Source: Bacteroidales bacterium
GTDB taxonomy: Bacteria > Bacteroidota > Bacteroidia > Bacteroidales > UBA932
Length of the DNA stretch: 64,000 nucleotides
NCBI GenBank assembly: GCA_017619675.1
Contig: JAFZRX010000017.1
Location: 1 to 64,000, forward strand
Reading direction: 5' to 3'
Shown here: positions 1 through 6,988 of the stretch, piece by piece
Layout: every line of letters begins with the position of its first letter
Numbering within the stretch: position 1 is the stretch's first letter
Translations under genes and position numbers: made by a program
The notes under the pieces: model-generated
Told to the model about the DNA's origin: nothing
Seen by the model: only the letters and a program-made list of their open reading frames with translations
The model's database searches: none

Positions 1-76
1 CCTTTTGCCGCAGGATATCCGGAATGACGCTGGCCCGTTCAATGAGACACAAAATCTCTTTTGCACTGAATTCCAT
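1..76 (-). CDS. N-terminal fragment of an unidentified small protein
   Basis: An ATG at 76 reading leftward opens a frame that stays open to the window edge (25 codons, beginning MEFSAKEILC). The rest lies outside the window, so no family can be assigned. It follows the integrase and two unknown genes on the same strand and is probably another gene of the same integrative element. Small helix-turn-helix proteins often occupy this position downstream of Bacteroidota integrases, but nothing seen here proves that. Confidence 0.45.
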   Translation of the reverse strand, partial: MEFSAKEILCLIERASVIPDILRQK

Positions 77-99
77 AATCAATTACCTTTAAGTGTTAC

Positions 100-138
100 G
101 ATAAGAAAGCCCTCCGGAGGCTTATGCTTTCGGAGGGC
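100..138 (-). terminator. Intrinsic terminator behind the 220-960 gene
   Basis: An 8-bp GC-rich stem (109-116 pairing with 131-138, arm GCCCTCCG) is followed on the minus strand by a short T-rich tract. It lies about 80 nt beyond the stop codon of the minus-strand gene at 220-960 and just upstream of the next gene, so it fits a Rho-independent terminator. Confidence 0.55.
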
Positions 139-141
139 AAA

Positions 142-1066
142 AGTATATCGTACTACTTGATTGATAAAGGATTACGCTTGACAGCGGACTCTCTGTCAAG
201 TCCGCTATCAAGTTTGACCCTATGATGGGCTGAATGTCGCGGACTTAATTAGGACCACCCACCTTTCGACTCTAGATGTAATAGGATTATCAGAAGATTC
301 GAAATGTCGGAGGGCAGAGGAAATATCCGTCTGAGTTAGTGACCTGGTCCCAGTAGATCTCATCACCAGTTTGTTGTCGGCGAGAATCGTCTGGTATTTG
401 TTTGAGATGATGCCGTGATAATTTAGTCGGCTGAAGAAATAGGAGAGAACCTCGTTGCTGTTGGCTATCAGAGGTTCTCCGTTGGTCTGGCAACACTTGT
501 TGAACAAACAATTCATGTCTATCTGGGATACATCCCTCTTGAAAAGCGGGATGTCGTTTGCCGCCTCCGTAATAACCCTGAGTGTGCCTTCGGAAAGATA
601 GCATTCCAGATTAAGGAGCCTCGGCTTTGTCCTTGGATTATCCAGCATGAACTCCTTCATGCAGGAAAGGAATTCCTCAGGATCCATAGATGTGTTGCAG
701 TATTTCCGGACAAGATCGTCCCTGGTTGAAAGAAGAGAGCCGATGCGACCCAGATTGACCTTATGGTCGTTCCGGCTGTCAGCATCGGCTGCATCGTGGA
801 ATGTGTGTGAATTAATGAAGTCTTCACGGAATCGGTCGTATGTAAAGCCATGCTCAACTACGGCCTTCTTGAACATCTTCAGAGCTTCCTTCCAAAGAAA
901 AAGCAAGCCCTCATCGCCAACGCAGGCGTCTCTTTTATCATGAGAATTTGTACTACACAAAAAGAGAGATGAAAAAGTCTTTGTTTTCCATTTCTGTTTT
1001 AATAATTAATTGTTTTATAGGCTATACAATAGTTTAACCTAAAGTATTGCCGTAGTACGATATACT
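142..1066. repeat. 14-bp inverted repeat pair flanking a one-gene segment
   Basis: The 14-mer at 142-155 (AGTATATCGTACTA) is exactly the reverse complement of 1053-1066. The pair encloses the gene at 220-960 and its upstream region. The right arm ends one base before the stop codon of the neighbouring gene at 1067. I see no target-site duplication outside the arms. The arrangement could be an invertible segment acted on by the nearby tyrosine recombinase, the ends of a small inserted cassette, or chance. Confidence 0.5.
220..960 (-). CDS. Unknown protein of an integrative element
   Basis: A 246-residue soluble-looking protein with no signal peptide or membrane segment and no catalytic motif I recognise. 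The only long-frame start is a TTG at 960. The first internal ATG is around codon 29 (MFKKAVVEHG). An ATG-started frame (MENKDFFISL) ends just over the TTG and would join this gene if one T were lost from the T5 run there, so the 5' end is uncertain. Its C-terminal part (FFSRLNYHGIISNKYQ) resembles the helix-rich LF...G.L motif of the neighbouring unknown protein. It lies inside the 14-bp inverted repeat. Function unknown; a role in the element's maintenance or regulation is inference. Confidence 0.6.
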   Translation of the reverse strand: MCSTNSHDKRDACVGDEGLLFLWKEALKMFKKAVVEHGFTYDRFREDFINSHTFHDAADADSRNDHKVNLGRIGSLLSTRDDLVRKYCNTSMDPEEFLSCMKEFMLDNPRTKPRLLNLECYLSEGTLRVITEAANDIPLFKRDVSQIDMNCLFNKCCQTNGEPLIANSNEVLSYFFSRLNYHGIISNKYQTILADNKLVMRSTGTRSLTQTDISSALRHFESSDNPITSRVERWVVLIKSATFSPS

Positions 1067-2104
1067 CTATTTTTTCCTTGCCCTAGCGATGATTCCGTCT
1101 ATCACCGGAACGAAATCCCATTGGTCCTTATTCCGGTAGACGTAGCTGCTCCTCGACTTGAGTGAGCTGTGATTGATCTGCTTGCCGTTGCATGTGAAAC
1201 AGTCGCAGAGCCTAAGGAGAATGTCCGGGTTCAGAGCCCCGAACGCCTCCTTGGCGAAGTAGATGAGAGAGTTGTATCCCCGGTCAATCCAGTTGATCGG
1301 CGTGAATGGAGCCTGTCCCATACCGAGGATGGACAGGAAACTCTCCAGCGAAGTGTGATGGCCAAGATAACCCTTGCGCATCAGGCCGGTGAACAGTTTC
1401 TTGGCCTGATCCTCGCTGAAATCGTTTCTAAGCGCCTTGCCCTCGTTTTCGGGGATGATCTTCTCCCACAGGGGAACTTCCGGATAGAGGCGGACGATCT
1501 GGTTGATAGTGGCGCCCTTCGTGAGCGGGACCATGCACCTGTTGATCTCCTCGCCCCATTGTTCGACGAAATGGCACCATTTGTCCCTGAAGCTGAACTT
1601 CATGATGGTGTTGATGGCGATGGCTATCACCTTCAGTTGGTAACGCTCGACACCTGGAGCGGGCTGGTAGTCCTTTTTGAGCAGCCCCGCGTTTACGGCC
1701 CTGTCAAACAGTTCCTTGGCCTGGGGATTCGCGAAGAAGGGGACAAGGTTGGCGAATTCATCCGTACCCTTGTGGAAGGCTTCATTCCCGTAGGCAATGA
1801 GTTCGTCCGTCACTTCGGCCACTTCCTTGACCTTCGCCGGCAGCGTTCCGGTCCTGCGACGGGAAAGATACTCCCAGATCGACGTCGTGTCTGCGAGGTG
1901 CATCAGTTCCTCGAACAGTATCGGGTCCTGATCCTCCTTGATGTAGTCAATGATTGAGCGCGACAGCATCCTGTAGTTGATCTCCTCATCGATGGCGTCT
2001 CTGATGAGGCTGTCCTTGCCAAGCTTCACCGCAGAGGCGAGGAGCTTGGAAGACCTGTTGATGACCGCAATCCCGAATGCTGCATCCTGTCTTGTGATTC
2101 CCAT
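1067..2104 (-). CDS. Unknown integrase-associated protein
   Basis: About 345 residues beginning MGITRQDAAFG. This ATG at 2104 is preceded on the minus strand by an AGGAGG-like sequence and lies 20 nt after the integrase stop, which is why I prefer it to a longer frame running into the integrase. It is helical and charged, with no signal peptide or membrane helix. Two internal stretches share a pattern, AKELFDRAVNAGLL and AKKLFTGLMRKGYL, suggesting a duplicated helical module. Proteins of this kind commonly follow tyrosine recombinases in Bacteroidota mobile elements, but I do not recognise a defined function. Co-transcription with the integrase is likely from spacing. Confidence 0.65.
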   Translation of the reverse strand: MGITRQDAAFGIAVINRSSKLLASAVKLGKDSLIRDAIDEEINYRMLSRSIIDYIKEDQDPILFEELMHLADTTSIWEYLSRRRTGTLPAKVKEVAEVTDELIAYGNEAFHKGTDEFANLVPFFANPQAKELFDRAVNAGLLKKDYQPAPGVERYQLKVIAIAINTIMKFSFRDKWCHFVEQWGEEINRCMVPLTKGATINQIVRLYPEVPLWEKIIPENEGKALRNDFSEDQAKKLFTGLMRKGYLGHHTSLESFLSILGMGQAPFTPINWIDRGYNSLIYFAKEAFGALNPDILLRLCDCFTCNGKQINHSSLKSRSSYVYRNKDQWDFVPVIDGIIARARKK

Positions 2105-2123
2105 AATCGCGTCCTCCTGAAGG

Positions 2124-3284
2124 TTAGATATTGCTGAAGATATCTGAGATCTTGTCCACGGCCTCCTGCTTTCTGGAATCGACCAGATGTGCGTAGATCT
2201 GCGTCGTGGCAATCTCCCGATGCCCGAGAAGCTTCGACACGGTGTAGATGTCGGTTCCCGAGTTCAGGAGCATCACGGCAAAGGTGTGGCGGCTGCAATG
2301 GAAAGTGAAATCCTTTGTAATACCGGCAGCCAAGGCCCACCTGCGTAGCTCCAGGGAGGTCTCAGAGCTATACTTGAACATGGGGAAGACCAGTTCGTCC
2401 GGTCCCTTTGAGCCCTGCTTGCCGAGATACTGCTCTGCGGCCTTGGGGATATCGAGGTATTCCTGCCCGCCGGTCTTCTTCTGCTTGAAGACAAGCCGGG
2501 TGTAGTCACCGAACTTCTGGACTTCGCCCCAGGTGAGCTTCTCAATGTCGCTTTTCCGGAGACCGGTGAAGCATCCGAACAGGAATGCCCTCTTCAGATG
2601 GGGATAGCGGCATTCGGTTTCGGCCATTTTCTTAACTTCCTCTATAGTAAGGTACTGCCGTTCAGCCTCGTCACTCTTGAACCCCTTCACAGGATCCGCC
2701 GGATTGGAAGCGATAAGCCCTTCCTTGTAGGCTTGGTTAAGACAAGCCCTGAGCTTGTTGAAGTAAGAGCACTTAGAGTTCTGGGAGAGCCCGTTGAATC
2801 CTTCCCTCGGCCTGAGGGCCATCTTTGTGGTGTCCTTCTCGACAGTCTCAAGATAGCTCTTGAACCCCTGGACCCATCGGGGAGTGATATCAGCGAAGGT
2901 CGTCTTCTCATTACAATAGACCCGCAGGTACTTGTAGCAGCTCTTCCAGTTGCCGTAATTGCCGTCGCTTTGCTTGCGGTCTTCCATCATATTCCTATAA
3001 TAGGCGAGGAAAGGCGTCTTCTCACCTTCATTTGTCCTGGCAGGAGTCTCGGAAAGGAGTTCCTTCTCCTTCGCCAGGCGGATCGACTCCGCCTTGGCCA
3101 TGGTAATACGGTTCTTTTCCTTGACTTCCGGACCCCTCCCGGTGATGAGGGAAAGCCCGATGCTCTCACGCACGCGCTCGTCAAATTGTACATAGTCAAG
3201 GTACAGTGTCGCCTTGCCGTTGGAAGTGGTCCTCGAACGCAACTTTACGAGGTCGGTTTTAGTTGCTACTTTACTAGTACTCAT
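2124..3284 (-). CDS. Tyrosine recombinase / integrase
   Basis: Site-specific recombinase of the Bacteroidota phage-integrase type. In the longest frame (start at 3308, 394 residues) the catalytic set is visible: Arg251 in TGLRKSD, Lys278 in KKTGG, His337 and Arg340 in HCSRH, His363 in LGHRE, and the Tyr372 nucleophile in TTQIYAHL. The first 90 residues look like an arm-binding domain and residues about 95-205 like a SAM-like core-binding domain. I chose the inner start MSTSKVATKT at 3284 over MMFFKLK at 3308; both are possible. It should integrate, excise or invert the element that extends off the left edge. The TGTGACA cluster upstream may be its arm sites. Confidence 0.9.
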   Translation of the reverse strand: MSTSKVATKTDLVKLRSRTTSNGKATLYLDYVQFDERVRESIGLSLITGRGPEVKEKNRITMAKAESIRLAKEKELLSETPARTNEGEKTPFLAYYRNMMEDRKQSDGNYGNWKSCYKYLRVYCNEKTTFADITPRWVQGFKSYLETVEKDTTKMALRPREGFNGLSQNSKCSYFNKLRACLNQAYKEGLIASNPADPVKGFKSDEAERQYLTIEEVKKMAETECRYPHLKRAFLFGCFTGLRKSDIEKLTWGEVQKFGDYTRLVFKQKKTGGQEYLDIPKAAEQYLGKQGSKGPDELVFPMFKYSSETSLELRRWALAAGITKDFTFHCSRHTFAVMLLNSGTDIYTVSKLLGHREIATTQIYAHLVDSRKQEAVDKISDIFSNI

Positions 3285-3777
3285 GGCCTTAAGTTTAAAA
3301 AACATCATTATTAATGTGCCGTCGGAAATCCTTACTTTCCAATTGCGACACGTGACAAATCCATCGCAAATATAATAGCTTCTGGTTGAAAAACAAAATA
3401 ATTCAGACTATTTTTGAGGAAATATAATTGATTGATAAACTTGTTTAATATCAACAAGTTAAGCAATCAAATTGAAAATGAATATTGTTTCATTTTAGGC
3501 GGTTTCAAAACTATGCATTATTCGTGTGAATTTTCCAAAAACATTTCATAATTCAGAGGTTTTGGTAACTTTTTCCGAAAAGTGTGACAATAATCTGTCA
3601 CAGAAGGTTATTTTGTGACAAACTCTGTGACAAAATTGGCCTAAACGACCGTAAATCAAACTAAACTCCCAAAAAGCGAAACTAGCCGAAATGTCTCTTT
3701 TCAGAGCTCATTTTCAGCTAGTTTTGTCACACAAATTTGAGTTTCAGTTGAGTTATAACTAATTGATTATCAGGCAC
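3285..3777. other. AT-rich leader between the integrase and mnmE, possible attachment region
   Basis: About 490 bp without a convincing gene. It is markedly more AT-rich than its surroundings and contains TGTGACA boxes in both orientations (3583, 3596, 3614, 3626, 3725, plus a CGTGACA at 3351). The right edge (3753-3785) resembles one end of the palindromic elements found elsewhere in the window and reaches into the last codons of mnmE. As the junction between a mobile element and a housekeeping gene it is the natural place for an attachment site, but the partner end is outside the window and no core direct repeat could be found. Confidence 0.45.
3583..3731. promoter_or_regulatory. Cluster of TGTGACA / TGTCACA boxes
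   Basis: Five exact heptamers lie within 150 bp: TGTGACA at 3583, 3614 and 3626, and TGTCACA at 3596 and 3725. The first two face each other around a 6-bp spacer, giving GTGACA-ATAATC-TGTCAC. Iterated boxes upstream of an integrase gene suggest arm-type recombinase sites or operators for an excision regulator; which one cannot be decided from sequence. Confidence 0.45.
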
Positions 3778-5199
3778 TTACTTGCCGATGCAGAAGTGGG
3801 AGAAGATCTGGGAGAGGATCTGGTCGGTGGTGAACTCGCCGGTTATGGAGCCGAGGTGGGAGAGGGCGGAGCGGAGGTCCTGTGCGATGAGCTCTGTTGA
3901 GAGGGAGGTGTCAAGGGCTTCGCGGACTCTTTTGAGGCCTTGGAGGGCGGCGGTGAGTTCGGCGTAATGACGGGCGTTTGAGACCAGGACGGAGGAGGTT
4001 CCGTCAATTCTGTTAAGTTGGGTCTTCTCAAGTAATTCTTTAAGTTGTGGGACTCCGGAGCCAGTCAAAGCGCTGATTTCTATGAAGAGGGGAGTATATT
4101 GTTGATTATCAGTCGATGAAACAAAACCGAGTATATCCTTAACATTTTTGTTAGAGCCCTTTTTATCGGCTTTGTTGCCCACGAAAATGACCTGCTGGGC
4201 GGACAAATCCGTTGAGGCTAAAATGATATTGGCATCGGCCTTGATTTGCTCAGTTGGAAGGGTGAGATCGAGCACTGCGAGCAGTATGTCGGCCTGGGAA
4301 ATCTTCTTGAACGTGCGCTCGATTCCAAGCTTCTCTATTGTCTCCGATGCGTCGCGGATTCCGGCGGTGTCGATGAAGCGGAAGAGGGTTGTTCCGATAG
4401 TGACTGTATCTTCAATTGTGTCGCGGGTAGTGCCGGCGATGTCGGAAACGATGGCGCGGTCTTCTCCGACCAGCGCGTTGAGCAGGGTGCTCTTGCCGGA
4501 ATTGACGGCGCCGGCAATTGCGACGGGAACTCCGTTCTTGATCGCATTGCCCAGGCGGAAGGTTCCGGCAAGGGAAGAGATCAGGGCGCAGGCTTCGTCC
4601 GTCAGTTTTCTCAGCTCCGTGCGGTCAGCGAATTGTACGTCCTCTTCAGAGAAGTCTAATTCAAGCTCCATAAGGGATGTGATTTCCAAGAGTTTGGAGC
4701 GCATCTTCTGAAGTTCTTCCGAATAGACTCCGCGGAGCTGGTTGAAGGCGATTCGGTGGGAGGCTTTGCTGTCTGATGCAATCAGGTCCGCGACGGCTTC
4801 GCTTTGGGCAAGGTCCATCTTGCCGTTGACGAAGGCGCGCTTGGTGAACTCGCCGGGTTCGGCGGCTCTTGCCCCTGCGTCAATAAGCAGGAACATAATG
4901 CGTTGCACTATGTAACTTGAAGCGTGGCATGAAATCTCCACAGAGTCCTCTCCAGTATAGGAATGGGGGGCTTTGAACACCATGGCAAGCACTTCGTCAA
5001 GGACATCGGCTCCGTCATGGACAACGCCGTAATGCAGGGTGTAGCCATCGGCATTGGAAAGAGTTCCCTTGCGGAGCTTGATAACTTTGTCAGCTATGGA
5101 TAGGGCATCGGGGCCGGAGACCCTGACAATAGAAATGGCCCCGGATCCAAAAGCGGTAGCCGGGGCGCATATGGTGTCGTTGAATGAACTAATAATCAT
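3778..5199 (-). CDS. mnmE: tRNA uridine-5-carboxymethylaminomethyl modification GTPase MnmE
   Basis: GTPase that, with MnmG, modifies the wobble uridine (U34) of certain tRNAs in the cytoplasm. The N-terminal formyl-tetrahydrofolate-binding domain is followed by a helical domain interrupted by a Ras-like G domain. The P-loop reads GAVNSGKST (about residues 230-238), with [10 protein letters not shown] and DTAGIRD switch motifs after it. The protein ends in CIGK, matching the family's C-terminal CxGK, so it is complete at its 3' end despite the mobile element next door. I took the ATG at 5199 ([10 protein letters not shown]) rather than 5211. It overlaps the end of rho by 11 bp on the same strand, so the two are probably co-transcribed. 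Confidence 0.95.
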   Translation of the reverse strand: MIISSFNDTICAPATAFGSGAISIVRVSGPDALSIADKVIKLRKGTLSNADGYTLHYGVVHDGADVLDEVLAMVFKAPHSYTGEDSVEISCHASSYIVQRIMFLLIDAGARAAEPGEFTKRAFVNGKMDLAQSEAVADLIASDSKASHRIAFNQLRGVYSEELQKMRSKLLEITSLMELELDFSEEDVQFADRTELRKLTDEACALISSLAGTFRLGNAIKNGVPVAIAGAVNSGKSTLLNALVGEDRAIVSDIAGTTRDTIEDTVTIGTTLFRFIDTAGIRDASETIEKLGIERTFKKISQADILLAVLDLTLPTEQIKADANIILASTDLSAQQVIFVGNKADKKGSNKNVKDILGFVSSTDNQQYTPLFIEISALTGSGVPQLKELLEKTQLNRIDGTSSVLVSNARHYAELTAALQGLKRVREALDTSLSTELIAQDLRSALSHLGSITGEFTTDQILSQIFSHFCIGK

Positions 5200-6904
5200 A
5201 AGACTTAGCATCCCTTGGGGACACCTTGCTCATATTGTCCAGGAGGTCTTCGTTGGTCTTGTACTCGTCCATGAGGTTGAGCATGAAGTTCATGGCCTCG
5301 ATAGGATTCATGTCCGCGAGAATCTTGCGGAGGATCCAGATCCTGTTTGCGGTTCCCTTGGGGTAGAGGAGGTCGTCACGGCGGGTTCCGGAGAGGAGGA
5401 TGTTGACGGCAGGGAAGATACGCCTGTTGCTCAGGGCCCTGTCCATCTGGACCTCGCTGTTTCCGGTGCCGCGGAATTCCTCAAGGATGACCTCTTCCAT
5501 CTTTGAACCGGTCTCGATGAGGGCGGTGGCGATGATGGTGAGGGAGCCGCCGCCTTCGATATTGCGCGCAGCGCCGAAGAAGCGCTTGGGCTTCTGGAGC
5601 GCGTTGGCGTCAACTCCACCGGTGAGCACCTTGCCGGATGCAGGCTGAACGGTGTTATATGCGCGTGCAAGCCTTGTTATGGAATCAAGGAAGATGACCA
5701 CGTCATGGCCGCACTCTACAAGCCTGCGGGCCTTCTCAAGAACCATATTGGCCACTTTTACGTGCCTTTCCGCGGGCTCGTCAAAGGTGGAGGCGATTAC
5801 TTCCGCCTTTACGCTGCGCTCCATGTCCGTAACCTCTTCCGGACGCTCGTCAATGAGGAGGACAATCTCGTAAACCTCAGGATGGTTGTCCGCGATGGCG
5901 TTTGCCAGGGACTTGAGGAGCATGGTCTTTCCGCTCTTTGGAGGGGAGAGGAGCATCATGCGCTGACCCTTTCCTATAGGGGCGAAGAGATCCACCACGC
6001 GACAGGAAATGTCAGAGTTGTGGCCCTTGCCCAGGAGATTGAACTTCTCGTCAGGGAAGAGAGGGGTAAGGAAGTCGAAAGGAACGCGGTCCCGGATGTA
6101 CTCTGGTGTGCGTCCGTTGATGTATTTGATACGGACCAGGGGGAAGTATTTGTCTCCTTCCCTTGGAGGACGGATCTCTCCGGTGACGGTATCGCCGGAC
6201 TTGAGCGCGTTGCTGCGGATCTGGTTCTGGGATACGTATATGTCGTCAGGGGAGTTCAGGTAATTATAGTCGGATGAGCGGAGGAAGCCGTATCCATCAG
6301 GCATTATTTCCAGCACGCCGGAGGCCTCTACGGTGCCCTCGAACTCTATGGGGGCGGGTTTCTGCGGTTGCGGCTGAGGCTGAGGCCTTGGCTGCTGCTG
6401 TTGAGGCTGGGGCTGGTTCTGGGGTTTCTGCTCAGGTGCGGGCCTGGGGGCCTCAGAGGGCTGCTCCGGAGCCTGCTGTGCGGCTGGCTTGCCACCCTTC
6501 TGGGCGGGCTTGCGGCCGCGCTTCTTGGGCTCTGCGGGAGCGGCCTCCTTTGGGGCCGTTACAGGCGCTTCAGCGGGGGCGGGGGAGTCCTGCGCGGGTT
6601 GGGCCTTCACGGCCGGCTTACGGCCGCGTTTCTTGGGCTCCTGAGGCTTCTCAGGAGCCGGCGCGGCCTCCGCCTTGGCGGGCGCGCCTTCCTGCACCGC
6701 CGGCTTGGCAGCCGGCTTCTTGGCGGCGCGCTGCTTCTTTGGCTTTGGTACCGGCGTTGCCGCCTCTGCCCTGGCTTCTGCGTCCAGGATTTCGAATGCA
6801 ATGTTTTCCAGTGAAGTTTTTTTAGTGACCTTTATATTAAGGTCCTTTGCGATGGATTCGAGCTGTTCACGGCTCATTTTATCCAGTTCGAATAAAGTAT
6901 GCAT
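5189..6904 (-). CDS. rho: Transcription termination factor Rho with long disordered insert
   Basis: Hexameric RNA-dependent ATPase that ends transcription. The start at 6904 ([10 protein letters not shown]) gives the usual Rho N-terminal helical domain. It is followed by a roughly 130-residue low-complexity stretch rich in Ala, Pro, Lys and Gln that includes two KKRGRKP boxes resembling AT-hooks. The cold-shock-like RNA-binding domain comes next ([22 protein letters not shown]), then the ATPase core with Walker A PPKSGKT near residue 322 and Walker [11 protein letters not shown]. Such inserts are known in Bacteroidota Rho. It is followed by mnmE with a short overlap. A longer frame to 6952 adds residues that do not look like Rho. 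Confidence 0.95.
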   Translation of the reverse strand: MHTLFELDKMSREQLESIAKDLNIKVTKKTSLENIAFEILDAEARAEAATPVPKPKKQRAAKKPAAKPAVQEGAPAKAEAAPAPEKPQEPKKRGRKPAVKAQPAQDSPAPAEAPVTAPKEAAPAEPKKRGRKPAQKGGKPAAQQAPEQPSEAPRPAPEQKPQNQPQPQQQQPRPQPQPQPQKPAPIEFEGTVEASGVLEIMPDGYGFLRSSDYNYLNSPDDIYVSQNQIRSNALKSGDTVTGEIRPPREGDKYFPLVRIKYINGRTPEYIRDRVPFDFLTPLFPDEKFNLLGKGHNSDISCRVVDLFAPIGKGQRMMLLSPPKSGKTMLLKSLANAIADNHPEVYEIVLLIDERPEEVTDMERSVKAEVIASTFDEPAERHVKVANMVLEKARRLVECGHDVVIFLDSITRLARAYNTVQPASGKVLTGGVDANALQKPKRFFGAARNIEGGGSLTIIATALIETGSKMEEVILEEFRGTGNSEVQMDRALSNRRIFPAVNILLSGTRRDDLLYPKGTANRIWILRKILADMNPIEAMNFMLNLMDEYKTNEDLLDNMSKVSPRDAKSYDY

Positions 6905-6988
6905 AAAAAAGTTTGGGATTCTTGCACAAGGCCGCAAAAGATGGCCACGCAAGTGTGTTTTGACAGGCGCAAATATAGGAATAATCTT

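Noticed and set aside
1169..1957. Open frame of 262 codons opposite the integrase-linked unknown gene
   Set aside because: Its composition looks antisense, and the minus-strand gene has better start context and spacing to the integrase.
1..3780. Prophage
   Set aside because: An integrase is present, but no phage structural, lysis or replication genes are visible in the window; integrative element is the safer term.
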